Notes: a model not told the origin generated them from the letters alone. DNA of 64,000 bases from Breoghania sp. (GCF_963674635.1 NZ_OY771475.1:558001-622000), one strand, 5' to 3'. Positions 1-9,114 are shown, counted from the first letter of the stretch. Translations and numbers: made by a program.

Positions 1-902
1 TGCTTGGGCGTGGAGATGTAGTCCTTGAAGCGACCGGGAACGCTCGCCCACCGTGTATGGACAATGCCAAGGACCGAATAGCAGGTCTCCACATCGTCAA
101 CGAGCACGCGGAATCCGTAAATATCGGAAAGCTGTTCGAAGCCGATCGATTTCTGCTCCATCTTGCGGAAGATGGAATAGGGACGCTTCATGCGCCCGCG
201 CACCGTGGAGGTGATCTGGCGCTCGGCCAGCTGCTCCGTCAGATTGCGCTCGATATCGCCGATCAGGGCAGCATTTTTCTCGCGCAGCGCGTTCAGCCGT
301 TCGGTGATCGTCTGGTAGGCCTGCGGATTGAGGATCTGGAAGGCGAGGTCTTCCAGTTCGGAGCGCATGTCCTGCATGCCCATGCGCCCGGCCAGCGGCG
401 CATAGATTTCCATCGTCTCTTCGGCAATGCGGTTGCGGCGCTCGTCTTCCTTGACGAAATGCAGCGTGCGCATGTTGTGAAGACGGTCGGCCAGCTTGAC
501 CAGCAGGACGCGCACGTCGTCGGCAATCGCCAGCAGCAATTTGCGGAAATTCTCCGCCTGCTTGGCGCGCCGCGAGACGAGATCGAGACGGCTGATCTTG
601 GTCAGCCCCTCCACCAGCTTGCCGATCTCCTCACCAAAGATGGTGTCGATCTCGGTGCGGGTCGCATCGGTGTCCTCGATGGTGTCGTGCAGCAGGGCGA
701 CGGCAATGGTGGCGTCGTCCAGGCGCAGGTCGGTCAGGATGGCCGCGACTTCGAGGGGATGCGAGAAATAGGGGTCGCCGGAGGCGCGCGTCTGCATGCC
801 GTGCTTCTGCATGGCATAGACGTAGGCCTTGTTGAGAAGGGCCTCGTCAGTGGTCGGATTATAGCGGTTGACCCGTTCAACGAGCTCGTATTGACGCATC
901 AT
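1..902 (-). CDS. relA: RelA/SpoT-type (p)ppGpp synthetase/hydrolase, N-terminal part (runs off the left edge)
   Basis: Bifunctional stringent-response enzyme that makes and degrades (p)ppGpp. The reverse strand is open from an ATG at 902 to the window edge, about 300 codons. The N-terminus MMRQYELVER is the usual start in rhizobial homologues. An HD hydrolase domain is visible: SHPLEVA near residue 47 and HDTIEDT at residues 72-78, then LADRLHNMRT. The segment closest to the edge (GFRVLVDDVETCYSVLG, then KDYISTPK) is the beginning of the synthetase domain. The C-terminal TGS and ACT regions lie outside the window. A second ATG at 899 would drop one residue. The gene follows rpoZ in the same direction, the arrangement usual in Hyphomicrobiales. 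Confidence 0.93.
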   Translation of the reverse strand, partial: MMRQYELVERVNRYNPTTDEALLNKAYVYAMQKHGMQTRASGDPYFSHPLEVAAILTDLRLDDATIAVALLHDTIEDTDATRTEIDTIFGEEIGKLVEGLTKISRLDLVSRRAKQAENFRKLLLAIADDVRVLLVKLADRLHNMRTLHFVKEDERRNRIAEETMEIYAPLAGRMGMQDMRSELEDLAFQILNPQAYQTITERLNALREKNAALIGDIERNLTEQLAERQITSTVRGRMKRPYSIFRKMEQKSIGFEQLSDIYGFRVLVDDVETCYSVLGIVHTRWASVPGRFKDYISTPK

Positions 903-1089
903 GGCGCAGGGTACGCAGTCCTGTGGTTGCCCGCAATCGGGCTGTTTCCGGCACGAAATCCATTTTTACTTTAGATAAGTTACCCGTCTGCAAAGCGCCA
1001 GCATCCCGCACCGCAATGGTGAGCGTTTTGCACCGCGAGGGAGCTTGCAAGGCAGGGGGCGCGTTGGGAAACGGGGGCGGGGAATACGA

Positions 1090-1125
1090 CAAAGGGGCGC
1101 GCGCTAAAGCGCTTTCGCCCCTTTG
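1090..1125 (-). terminator. Inverted repeat between rpoZ and relA, possible terminator
   Basis: A 10-bp stem CAAAGGGGCG (1090-1099) pairs with CGCCCCTTTG (1116-1125), and the loop is itself partly self-complementary. It lies 55 bp downstream of the rpoZ stop codon. There is no real T-run on either side, so it may be a weak terminator or an mRNA-stability hairpin. Confidence 0.35.
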
Positions 1126-1179
1126 TAAAACTCGTTCGTCCTGTTTGGCGGACCCTGTTGCGGGGCTGCCGTAGCAGGG

Positions 1180-1578
1180 TCAGTAGTCGTCGCTGCGATC
1201 CGGCGGAACGAGCCCTTCCAGGCCCTTCAGCAGGTCTTCTTCCGACATGCGATCGAACTCCATCGGCGGCTCGGCGGAATCAGCGGGGCCTGCGGCAGCT
1301 GCGGCTGCGCTGGGCACCATCGGGACAGCTTCCGGCTCCGGCTCGTCCACTTCGACGTATTTCTGAAGCGAGTGGATCAGATCTTCCTTGAGATCTTCGG
1401 GGCTGACGGTCTGTTCCGCGATTTCGCGCAGGGCGACGACCGGGTTCTTGTCATTGTCGCGATCGATGGTCAGCGGCGAGCCGGATGCAATCATCCGGGC
1501 ACGATGGCTGGCCAGCAGCACCAGATCGAAGCGGTTATCGACCTTATCGATGCAATCTTCGACGGTCACGCGCGCCAT
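1180..1578 (-). CDS. rpoZ: DNA-directed RNA polymerase omega subunit
   Basis: Small subunit that helps assemble beta-prime into RNA polymerase and contributes to (p)ppGpp sensing. The 132-residue product starts MARVTVEDCIDKVDNRFDLV, the family signature, followed by LASHRARMIASG and the conserved stretch NPVVALREIAEQTV. The tail (residues about 75-132) is an acidic, Ala/Pro-rich extension ending in DRSDDY, typical of alphaproteobacterial omega. The frame stays open upstream to 1662, but the conserved N-terminus fixes the start at 1578. It is immediately followed by the (p)ppGpp synthetase gene, so the two stringent-response components are neighbours. Confidence 0.95.
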   Translation of the reverse strand: MARVTVEDCIDKVDNRFDLVLLASHRARMIASGSPLTIDRDNDKNPVVALREIAEQTVSPEDLKEDLIHSLQKYVEVDEPEPEAVPMVPSAAAAAAGPADSAEPPMEFDRMSEEDLLKGLEGLVPPDRSDDY

Positions 1579-2381
1579 TGCAGATCTCCAGTCCGGGGTC
1601 CCGGAGCGCCAGTCTCTGGCTCGGGACCATTGTCTTTTGGCGAGCGCTCGCCTTGGGCCCAAACGTCAACCATGCGGTTGTCATGACATGCAGGGCCACA
1701 GGCACAAACGCGCTCGTGAGAGTGAATTCGCTTTATTAGGGTTTTCGCAGCGCAAATGCAAGGGGCAACCTCATTGCCGCCGCTGCCGAAGTGCCGCGCA
1801 TTTTCAAGAGCGCGCGGGCGTTGGACGTGGTTGGCGCAAACGGTCCCGGCTCGGACCGGCGGGGCGTGCGCTGGCCTAGAGTAAAACGCATGAATACGCG
1901 CGCTCTATCCGTTCAACGTGCTGGCGGATGCGGCAGGCCCCACAGGGGACAATCCCAAAGCAAATGAGCATTGGCGGAAAAGCCGCCAAATCCTTTCCTC
2001 AGTTGTTGATATCTTGTCATTTCCTGCGCTTTGCTGTCGCGCCTTGTGTGCGGAGACACGTAGTCAGGGCTGCTTCCCGTGGTGAAACGTTGTTGCTAAC
2101 CTTTAAGCAGCTTTTGGAAAATGGAATAAAATCAAAGCTATTTAAAAAAAACGAGAGGAGATCCGAATTCCCGGGGAATCTGTAGTGGTACTGTTTTCTT
2201 GCAAATCGGATTAATTTATATTACATCGACTGAAAAATGCTGTTGATCGGGTTGGCTCGGATTCCAAGCCTATATTTTTAGTGCTCATATTGGTCACGGG
2301 TTCGGAATTTTGTAGCTGAACGGTCTCATTCTTGTCTGTGCACATGGCGAATTAACTCCCATAGAAGAAAAGAGAACAAAG
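1579..2381. other. Long intergenic region between rpoZ and the NYN gene, no gene seen
   Basis: About 800 bp between divergently transcribed genes. The half next to the NYN gene (about 1980-2380) is clearly richer in A/T than the rest of the window and has runs such as TTTAAAAAAAACGAG at about 2140. It must hold promoters for both flanking genes. Candidate elements such as TTGCAA near 2199 and TATATT near 2216 are not convincingly spaced, so no promoter is called. No open frame here has a family-like sequence. Confidence 0.5.
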
Positions 2382-2966
2382 ATGTTTGACCCGCGTGAGA
2401 AGGTTGCGTTGTTCATCGATGGCGCAAACCTCTATGCAACTGCAAAGTCTCTTGGTTTTGACATCGACTACAAGCGGCTTCTCAAGGAATTTCAGGGCAA
2501 GGGATATCTTCTGAGGGCGTACTATTATACCGCCCTTGTTGAGGATCAAGAGTATTCGTCCATTCGCCCGCTGATCGATTGGCTTGATTACAATGGCTAC
2601 AAGGTCGTGACGAAGCCGGTCAAAGAATTCATCGATGCTTCCGGTCGCCGCAAGATCAAGGGCAGCATGGATATCGAACTTGCTGTCGATGCCATGGAAA
2701 TGGCCGAACATGTCGATCATCTGGTGCTCTTCTCCGGCGATGGTGATTTTCGCTCGCTCGTGGAAGCTGTCCAGCGTCGCGGTCGCAAGGTTTCGGTCGT
2801 CTCCACGCTGCAGACCCAGCCGCCGATGATCGCCGACGATCTGCGCCGTCAGGCCGATCACTTCATCGACCTCAATGCGCTGGCCAACAAGATCGGCCGC
2901 GATCCGTCCGAGCGTCAGCAGCGTCAGGCGGAGCGTGAGCGCGAAGAGGAATATGACGATCTCTGA
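2382..2966 (+). CDS. NYN-domain protein (LabA/DUF88 family, PIN-like ribonuclease fold)
   Basis: The 194-residue product has the NYN/PIN-like layout: LFIDGANLYAT near residue 10 gives the first acidic residue, SMDIELAVDAMEMA (about residues 95-108) the second, and LFSGDGDFRSLVE (about 115-127) the third. These are the acidic metal-binding positions expected of a ribonuclease. A charged, Gln/Arg/Glu-rich tail ends EEYDDL. The start is the ATG at 2382 behind AGAGAACAAAG. In Hyphomicrobiales this gene lies between rpoZ and a uracil-DNA glycosylase gene, as here. The family is known; the RNA substrate in this group is not, so a role in RNA turnover is inference. Confidence 0.88.
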   Translation: MFDPREKVALFIDGANLYATAKSLGFDIDYKRLLKEFQGKGYLLRAYYYTALVEDQEYSSIRPLIDWLDYNGYKVVTKPVKEFIDASGRRKIKGSMDIELAVDAMEMAEHVDHLVLFSGDGDFRSLVEAVQRRGRKVSVVSTLQTQPPMIADDLRRQADHFIDLNALANKIGRDPSERQQRQAEREREEEYDDL

Positions 2967-3054
2967 TTCGTCGCTTTGAGGTCCGCTCTTCGTGCGTCCC
3001 AACATTTCGGGCGCGTGGCGATGAGCCGATGTCTTGTGCGCGATCCATGACAGG

Positions 3055-3088
3055 GCCGGAACCGTGGCGACACGGTTCCGGCTTTTTC
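3055..3088 (+). terminator. Rho-independent terminator after the NYN gene
   Basis: A perfect 12-bp GC-rich stem (3055-3066 with 3071-3082), GCGA tetraloop, then five Ts. It lies 88 bp past the stop codon and separates the NYN transcript from the glycosylase gene. Confidence 0.87.
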
Positions 3089-3227
3089 GTTTCAACGGTT
3101 TGGACGGTGCCGAGTTTGGGCGTTTCCGACGGGCCGATCTGGTTTATGCAGGAGCTGAGCGGCGATTCGAGGGATCGGGAGCCTGTGCCGGTCGGCGCCG
3201 TCGGTCAGAAATCGGGAAAAGTGTGTC

Positions 3228-3893
3228 ATGTCTTCTGCGTCTCAGTCAGCCTCCGTGTGCGATCCGGATCGGGATTGCCCGCTCTGTCCCAGGCTGGTCG
3301 AGTTTCGCGAGTTCCATCGTGCGCGCGAACCGGAGTGGTTCAACGCGCCTGTGCCGAGCTTTCTGCCGCGTGGCGGCCCTGAGAGTGTGCGGCTTCTGAT
3401 CGTTGGCCTTGCACCGGGGCTGCGTGGCGCCAACAAGTCGGGGCGGCCTTTCACGGGGGACTACGCTGGGGATCTCCTTTACGAGACGCTCGATCTCTAC
3501 GGCTTTTCGCGCGGCACGTTTCAGGCGCGGCCCGATGACGGGTTGGAGCTGGTGGGCGCGGCGATCACCAACGCCGTGCGCTGCGTTCCGCCGGAGAACA
3601 AGCCGACGGGACCCGAGATCAAGGCCTGCCGTCCCTTCCTGATCAACACCCTGGCGGAGATGCCCAATCTCGGGGGCATCCTGGCACTCGGGCGGGTTGC
3701 GCACGAGACGGTTCTGACGACGCTTGGCAAGCGTCGCGCCGCCTATCCGTTCGCGCATAACGCAGCGCATGACATGGGCGACTTCACGCTTTTCGACAGC
3801 TATCACTGCTCGCGCTACAACACGAATACCGGACGGCTCACGACGCAGATGTTCCGGGATGTCTTCGATGCGATCGCTGCGCATCTGAACTGA
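3228..3893 (+). CDS. Family-5 (UDGb-type) uracil-DNA glycosylase
   Basis: Base-excision-repair enzyme that removes uracil and some other deaminated bases from DNA. The 221-residue product carries the family-5 active-site motif GLAPGLRGANKSGRPFTGD (about residues 62-80), which lacks the polar catalytic residue of family 4, and the second motif HCSRYNTNTGRL near residue 195. N-terminal cysteines (CDPDRDCPLC, residues 11-20) and the later NAVRCVPPENKPTGPEI segment are the expected Fe-S cluster ligands. The start is the ATG at 3228; a weak GGGAAAAG ribosome site precedes it. It has its own upstream terminator-bounded region, so it is probably transcribed alone. Confidence 0.92.
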   Translation: MSSASQSASVCDPDRDCPLCPRLVEFREFHRAREPEWFNAPVPSFLPRGGPESVRLLIVGLAPGLRGANKSGRPFTGDYAGDLLYETLDLYGFSRGTFQARPDDGLELVGAAITNAVRCVPPENKPTGPEIKACRPFLINTLAEMPNLGGILALGRVAHETVLTTLGKRRAAYPFAHNAAHDMGDFTLFDSYHCSRYNTNTGRLTTQMFRDVFDAIAAHLN

Positions 3894-3969
3894 GGCGGAC
3901 CGCAGAGCAAAAGGCGTTTGCCGACCTTCCAGGTGGGCTGCGGCCGGGCTGAAATCCGGCGGATTGCGA

Positions 3970-4731
3970 TCATCTGCGCTGTGTTGGCATCCATCCTTGC
4001 GGGCCGAGGCGTTCCTGCGGCTGGAAGCGGGTCTTGTATTCCATCTTCTTTGAACCCGGCACCCAGTAGCCGAGATAGACATAGGGCAGGCCCATTTTCC
4101 GGGCGCGTTCGATGTGATCGAGGATGAGATATGTGCCGAAGGAGAAGTGGCTCATTTCCGGTTCGAAGAACGAATAGACCATAGACAGTCCGTCGGAGAG
4201 CACATCGGTGAGGGCTGCTGCGACCAGTGGGCCGTCGCCGCGGTCCTCCTCGGGAAGATCGGGCCTGTCTTCGGCGCGGCGTCGATACTCCAAGAGGATT
4301 GTGTCGACGTGGGTGTCCTCGATCATCAGGGCGTAGTCGAGCAGTCGCATGTCGGCCATGCCGCCATCGCTGTGACGGGTGCCGAGATAGCGGCGGAAAA
4401 GCTCGTATTGCTCGGTGGATGGGGTTGGCGGCCCTTCCTTGCCCACGTAGATGCGGCCTGCATTGCGGATGCGGCGCAGGGAGCGGGTGTAGTCGAAGTC
4501 ATCGACGAGCACCCGGACGGACGTGCAGGCCCGGCAATTGTCGCAGGCAGGGCGATAGGCGATGTTCTGGGAACGACGAAAGCCGCCATGGGTCAGGATG
4601 TCGTTGAGGAATGTCGCCCTCTCGCCCACAAGATGGGTGAATACCTTTCGCTCTTCCTGGTCCGGCAGGTAGGGACAGGGAGAAGGGGCTGTCAGATAAA
4701 ACTGCGGATTGTCCGTAATGGGCTTCGTCAT
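3970..4731 (-). CDS. bpt: Aspartate/glutamate leucyltransferase (Bpt)
   Basis: N-end-rule enzyme that transfers Leu from leucyl-tRNA to proteins with N-terminal Asp or Glu, marking them for the ClpS/ClpAP route. The product is 253 residues, the normal length. Landmarks: PCPYLPDQEERKVFTHL near the N-terminus, HGGFRRSQNIAYRPACDNCRAC around residues 48-69 with the conserved Cys pair, FSFGTYLILDHI (about 195-206), and the C-terminal YVYLGYWVPGSKKMEYKTRF signature of the arginyl/leucyl transferase fold. The start is the ATG at 4731. It converges on the glycosylase gene with a 76-bp gap. Confidence 0.93.
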   Translation of the reverse strand: MTKPITDNPQFYLTAPSPCPYLPDQEERKVFTHLVGERATFLNDILTHGGFRRSQNIAYRPACDNCRACTSVRVLVDDFDYTRSLRRIRNAGRIYVGKEGPPTPSTEQYELFRRYLGTRHSDGGMADMRLLDYALMIEDTHVDTILLEYRRRAEDRPDLPEEDRGDGPLVAAALTDVLSDGLSMVYSFFEPEMSHFSFGTYLILDHIERARKMGLPYVYLGYWVPGSKKMEYKTRFQPQERLGPQGWMPTQRR

Positions 4732-4887
4732 GGCCCAAGCCTCGCACCTAATTCACATTCCCGAAACGGGCAAAGTTGTCGCTCGGAGTATCCCGTAACG
4801 GCAGGATTTCAAACCCGAAAAAAGAAACTCGGCTAATGCGTCGAACAAGATTGTTCCGCGCATTTTCAGCCTGCGCAATCAGATATG

Positions 4888-6720
4888 TCAAAAACCATAA
4901 TACCACGGCGCGATCAGGGAAAAAGAAAGCCACATGATCAGCACCAGCGGAGCGCCTGCGCGGATGAAATCGGAAAACCGATAGTGTCCCGGCCCCATGA
5001 CGATCAGGTTCGTCTGATAGCCGATGGGGGTTGCGAAGGAACAGTTGGCGGCAAAGATCAGGCAGGTGACGAAGGCATTGACGTCAACGCCTGTGCGTTG
5101 GGCAATGTTGATCGCGATGGGCGCAAACAGGACAGCCGTCGCGTTGTTTGACAGCACATTCGTCAAGACGGCGATGAGCAGGAACAGCATGGACAGGATC
5201 GCGGCCGGTGGTTGGCCTTCCATGACCGTCATCAGCGCCTCGGCGGCGGCTTTCGCGCCTCCGGTGCGCTCCAGCGCGGTTGCGGCTGCAAGCGATGCGC
5301 CGATGAGCATGAAAATCCGGCTGTCGAGCGCACGCAGCGACTGGCGCACGTTGATACATCCCGAAATCATCATCGCCAGGGCGCCGGCAAGAGCGGCTGT
5401 GACCACCGGCACGATGCCAAAGGCTGCGCATCCGACAATGGCGATGAAGATGGCGAGCGCGCGCGGTGCGTGGCGGCGCTTGGGGACTTCGGCAGTCGAC
5501 CAGTCCAACAACAGCACGTCGCGGTTTCCGCGCAATGACTGGATATCGTCATGGGAACCGGCCAGCAGCAGCACATCGCCCGCTTCCAGGCGGATGTCGC
5601 TCATGGCCATGCGCGGCATGCGCGAGCGGCGCTGCAGGCCCATGACGACGCAATTGTTATCCGCGCGCAGGCTGGATTGGGCGGTGGTGCGCCCGATCAT
5701 GCGGGAGCCGGGGGCGACGACTGCTTCGGCCAGCGTCGCGGTGCCTTCGGGCAGCATCTGCTGTTCCGGTGTGGGGTTTGTTCCGTCATTGGAGCGCATG
5801 ATGGGTTTGCGCAACGACAGCGCCTTGGTCAGGGTCTGTCGTGTGGCAGCCACAATGACTGTGTCGCCTGCCTGAAGCTCCACGCCTTCAAATGGAGGAA
5901 GGAAGGGTTTTTCACCACGCTGGACAAGGCGCACGGTCATGTCGCGCAGGTTCGGGAACATGCCCGCGACGGCGCGCGAGCCAACGAGCGGGTGATTGTA
6001 GGTGACCGGGATCTGGGCGATGAACTGCTTGCCGCCGGCAGGGCCCTGAACTTCGTCGGCCATGGTCTTGCGCGGCTTCAATATCTTCGGCATCACGAAG
6101 ATGATGTAGAGCGATCCGATCGTTGCCATCAGCGCGCCGATGGGCGTGAAGGAGAAGAAGCCGATCTGGATATCGCTCACGCGTTCGGCGACATCGGCAA
6201 CCAGAAGGTTGGTGGACGAGCCGATGAGCGTCGTCATGCCGCCCAGAATCGCGATGAAGGAAAGCGGCATCAGCACCCGGGCGGCAGCGGTGCCGTTTGC
6301 CGCGGCCATGGCGGCCAGTACCGGCAGGAACATGACCACCACGGGGGTGTTGTTGAGAAAGGCGCTGATGGCGGCAACGCCGATGAGGATCGGCGTGATG
6401 GGGGCTAGACGGAGCTTTCGGAACACCTTCAGGATGTGCTGTGTCGGTTTGTCGAGCGCATCGGTATGAAAAAGCGACTGACCGACGATCAGCAAGGCCA
6501 TGATGGTGATCAGCGCCGGATTGGCGAAGCCCATCAGCAGAACCTGCGGGCCCAGATCGCCGTCCGGGCCATCGATGGGCAGGACGGTGAAAAGGATCAC
6601 GAATGCGACGACGGAACCGAGCGCGGTGACCTCGATCGAAAAACGCTCCAACGCATAGAGCACAATCGTGACCCCGATGATCACGAAGGTGAGCGCCATC
6701 TGGATATCGGCAACCGTCAT
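4888..6720 (-). CDS. SLC13/DASS-type anion transporter with two cytosolic RCK_C (TrkA-C) domains
   Basis: Predicted inner-membrane sodium-coupled anion permease. The product is about 610 residues: an N-terminal membrane half with SAFLNNTPVVVMFLPVL (family NTPVV motif) and LIGSSTNLLVADV, a cytosolic middle (about residues 210-410) with two TrkA-C-like segments (LQAGDTVIVAAT and LEAGDVLLLAGS), then a second membrane half with NVLSNNATAVLFAPIAI and FATPIGYQTNLIVMGPG. This inverted-repeat layout with a double RCK_C insert is typical of bacterial SLC13 homologues. The frame is open to 6813, but that part crosses a repetitive, non-conserved stretch, so I start at MTVADIQMALTFV. The substrate cannot be read from sequence. 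Confidence 0.87.
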   Translation of the reverse strand: MTVADIQMALTFVIIGVTIVLYALERFSIEVTALGSVVAFVILFTVLPIDGPDGDLGPQVLLMGFANPALITIMALLIVGQSLFHTDALDKPTQHILKVFRKLRLAPITPILIGVAAISAFLNNTPVVVMFLPVLAAMAAANGTAAARVLMPLSFIAILGGMTTLIGSSTNLLVADVAERVSDIQIGFFSFTPIGALMATIGSLYIIFVMPKILKPRKTMADEVQGPAGGKQFIAQIPVTYNHPLVGSRAVAGMFPNLRDMTVRLVQRGEKPFLPPFEGVELQAGDTVIVAATRQTLTKALSLRKPIMRSNDGTNPTPEQQMLPEGTATLAEAVVAPGSRMIGRTTAQSSLRADNNCVVMGLQRRSRMPRMAMSDIRLEAGDVLLLAGSHDDIQSLRGNRDVLLLDWSTAEVPKRRHAPRALAIFIAIVGCAAFGIVPVVTAALAGALAMMISGCINVRQSLRALDSRIFMLIGASLAAATALERTGGAKAAAEALMTVMEGQPPAAILSMLFLLIAVLTNVLSNNATAVLFAPIAINIAQRTGVDVNAFVTCLIFAANCSFATPIGYQTNLIVMGPGHYRFSDFIRAGAPLVLIMWLSFSLIAPWYYGF

Positions 6721-6795
6721 CTGACGTGCGTCCGCACTTGATTCCCCCTGTCGGCCTGCATGGCAGCTGCCCGGCGTCTGCCGGATCGCGCCCTT

Positions 6796-6855
6796 TGAGC
6801 CTGAAGTCAGCAAACTGAGCCTGAAGTCAGCAAACTGGGCCTGAAGTCAGCAAAC
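6796..6855. repeat. Three tandem copies of a 20-bp unit upstream of the SLC13 transporter
   Basis: Units at 6796-6815, 6816-6835 and 6836-6855, consensus TGAGCCTGAAGTCAGCAAAC, the third differing by one base (TGGGC). Each contains the near-dyad CTGA-AG-TCAG. The array ends about 75 bp upstream of the chosen start codon, where a promoter or operator would be expected. Period of 20 bp is close to two helical turns, so bound proteins would sit on roughly the same face. Binding is inference. Confidence 0.8.
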
Positions 6856-7031
6856 GCGCGAAGGCGAAGCCTCTTGGAGCCTTCCGCCTTTGCCTTCGCT
6901 CGCGCATTCCGGCACGCGCGCTTGCAGGCATTCCGCTACCTGTCATGCGATCAATAGACTGTCTTCAATGCGTTATCGGTAGCGACTTCGCCGGGACTGC
7001 GCAAGCATAGCTGACGGGGGAGAGGTGTAGC

Positions 7032-7517
7032 TCAGTACGGACGGGCGAGTGCTGCGGTGTTCACGACGATGCCTCCCACGATGATGTCGTGCAACAGGCG
7101 TTTCTTGTCGGAGAAGAGGGAAACCACCAGTACCAGCGGCGTGATCATGCCCATCGAGATCCAGAAGAGCACTACATGCGCGATGGCGACGAGCGGGGTG
7201 GGGCGGCTGCCGTCATCGAGCCGGAGCTGAAGGCCGAAAGCGCGCATGCCGGGCGTGGCGGAGGAGGGGCCACCCAGCGTGAAGGCGCTGTAGAGAATGG
7301 CGACGCCCTGCCAAAGAAAGGCATAGGCAAGCCACCCAATGCCGAGCGTGAAGATACCGAGAAAGAACACGGCGATCCCGGCCAGGAACGTGAAGAACAG
7401 GATGGCCATGACATCGATGACAAAGGCCAGAATGCGCTTCGTGCGGACCCCTTCGAACAGCGCCATGTATTTCAACGGATCGCGCGCGGAAAGAGCGTCG
7501 GGTTCTATGGTGCTCAT
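7032..7517 (-). CDS. RDD family membrane protein
   Basis: Small inner-membrane protein of the RDD family. The 161-residue product begins with a hydrophilic leader (to about residue 26), then RILAFVIDVMAILFFTF, a variant of the Arg-Asp-Asp signature in the first transmembrane segment. There are three or four hydrophobic segments (about 30-50, 52-75, 110-135) and a conserved GMRAFGLQLRLDDG stretch. The C-terminal KRLLHDIIVGGIVV is also typical, with the His-Asp motif. Function is unknown for most family members; some have been linked to ion exchange. A start at 7517 fits. It is upstream of, and in the same direction as, the SLC13 gene, but the 300-bp gap and repeat array argue against a shared transcript. 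Confidence 0.85.
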   Translation of the reverse strand: MSTIEPDALSARDPLKYMALFEGVRTKRILAFVIDVMAILFFTFLAGIAVFFLGIFTLGIGWLAYAFLWQGVAILYSAFTLGGPSSATPGMRAFGLQLRLDDGSRPTPLVAIAHVVLFWISMGMITPLVLVVSLFSDKKRLLHDIIVGGIVVNTAALARPY

Positions 7518-7781
7518 GATGTGGCGTCCTTTGCATCTACGGGCTGTCGGGGGCTATCCCTGCTAAAAATTGGGGGCGCGGCGCGGATTTTCAATCGTCC
7601 GTGGCGTATCGATGCACTTTCACACGATGGCCTTCGGGGTTCCCGATAGTCTAGAAGGCTCCCTGCGGGCGGAGCATCCCGGATTATGCGGACCTTTGCA
7701 GCGAAATGTTGGGCACGGCGCCGCACGACTGGCGCGAGGCGGGTGCGCAGAGGCGGCTGGGGCGCCGTGAACTGGCGGTGC

Positions 7782-9041
7782 TCAGTCTGCCGTTTCCGCC
7801 GCGTCCAGCCGGTCCACCTTGTAACCTCGGCCTTCCAGTGCGCGGATGATCTCGTCGGCGTGGTCGTTGTCGCGGGTTTCCATAGTCACATCGAGCATGG
7901 CGCCCTTGGCGGGCACGTCGAGGAACAGCCGGTGATGGGCGACCTCCACCACGTTGCCGTCCATCTCGCCGATGAGCGTGGAGATCTCTCCAAGGACACC
8001 GGGACGGTCCGGGATACCCATGCGGATGGCGACCATGCGGCCTTCGCGTGCCAGCTCGCGCACGATGATGGAGGCGAGCAGGCGCGGATCGATGTTGCCG
8101 CCGCACAGCACCAGCCCCACGCGCTTGCCGCGGAAACGTTCCGGGTGCTGCAGGATGGCGGCGAGCCCGGCCGCACCTGCGCCTTCCGCGACCGTCTTTT
8201 GAAGCGCCAGAAACGCGTTCACGGCGCGCTCGATGGCGGCTTCCTCAACCAGAACCACGTCATCGACAAGGGCTTGCGTAATCTTCCGGGTCAGCTTGCC
8301 GACATTCTTGACCGCGATGCCTTCCGCCAGCGTGTTGCCGCCGCAACGGGCTTCTTCGCCATGCAGTTCGGCATACATGGAGGGGTAGAGGGCGGCCTCC
8401 ACGCCGATGATCTCGATCTCGGGGGCTTTCGCCTTGACGGCGACCGCGATCCCGGAGATGAGCCCGCCGCCGCCGATGGGCACGATGATCGTGTCGAGCT
8501 CGGCGTTCTTGTCCAGGATCTCCAGGCCGATGGTGCCCTGACCGGCGATGATGCGCTTGTCGTCATAGGGATGTACGAGCACCAGGCCACGCTCGCTGAT
8601 CAGGCGTTCCACGGTCTCCTGCGCATCGGCGATGGTCTCGCCCGCCAGCACGACGGTTGCGCCGAAGGAACGGGTTGCAGCCACCTTCACGTGCGGTGTT
8701 GTCGTGGGCATGACGATGGTGGCGGGAATGCCGAGGCGGGAGGCGTGATAGGCGACGGCCTGCGCATGGTTGCCCGCCGACATGGCAATGACGCCGCGCG
8801 CGCGTTCTTCGTCCGACAGATCCAGCAACCGGGTCAGCGCGCCGCGTTCCTTGAAGGAATTGACGTATTGCTGGTTCTCGAACTTGACCCAGACATCGGC
8901 CCCGGTCAGCCGCGAGAGGCTCGGGGCGGGCAGGAAGGGCGTGTGAACAACCTGCCCCTCAATCAACCGCGCGGCTTCCTCGACATCGGCGAGGGTGACG
9001 GGAAGGTCGGTCGGGGTGGGCTGGGCCTGATCGCTGGACAT
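7782..9041 (-). CDS. ilvA: Threonine ammonia-lyase (threonine deaminase) with C-terminal ACT domain
   Basis: PLP enzyme that converts threonine to 2-oxobutyrate and ammonia, the entry step to isoleucine. The product is 419 residues. The PLP lysine is in NSFKERGA (K64), followed by the SAGNHAQ phosphate-binding loop (residues 88-94) and the PIGGGGLISG glycine loop near residue 190. The C-terminal 80 residues (IRMGIPDRPGVLGEISTLI) form one ACT domain, as in the medium-length IlvA form. The frame is open to 9149, but the conserved fold begins after MSSDQ at 9041. It lies 73 bp downstream of a LysE/RhtB exporter in the same direction, so the pair probably forms an operon handling threonine or related amino acids. 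Confidence 0.93.
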   Translation of the reverse strand: MSSDQAQPTPTDLPVTLADVEEAARLIEGQVVHTPFLPAPSLSRLTGADVWVKFENQQYVNSFKERGALTRLLDLSDEERARGVIAMSAGNHAQAVAYHASRLGIPATIVMPTTTPHVKVAATRSFGATVVLAGETIADAQETVERLISERGLVLVHPYDDKRIIAGQGTIGLEILDKNAELDTIIVPIGGGGLISGIAVAVKAKAPEIEIIGVEAALYPSMYAELHGEEARCGGNTLAEGIAVKNVGKLTRKITQALVDDVVLVEEAAIERAVNAFLALQKTVAEGAGAAGLAAILQHPERFRGKRVGLVLCGGNIDPRLLASIIVRELAREGRMVAIRMGIPDRPGVLGEISTLIGEMDGNVVEVAHHRLFLDVPAKGAMLDVTMETRDNDHADEIIRALEGRGYKVDRLDAAETAD

Positions 9042-9114
9042 TGTGGTACCGCATATATTGGGGAGACCCAGCGATGTGCACCCGTTTGTCGCGATTGGCA
9101 AGCGGGGTACGCGT

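Noticed and set aside
2155..2180. EcoRI/SmaI-like sequence (GAATTCCCGGGG) resembling a cloning linker
   Set aside because: It is embedded in an A/T-rich natural-looking intergenic region with no vector sequence around it; a coincidental site is more likely.
6796..6855. Triple repeat considered as a CRISPR array
   Set aside because: The copies are directly adjacent with no spacers, and no cas genes are nearby.
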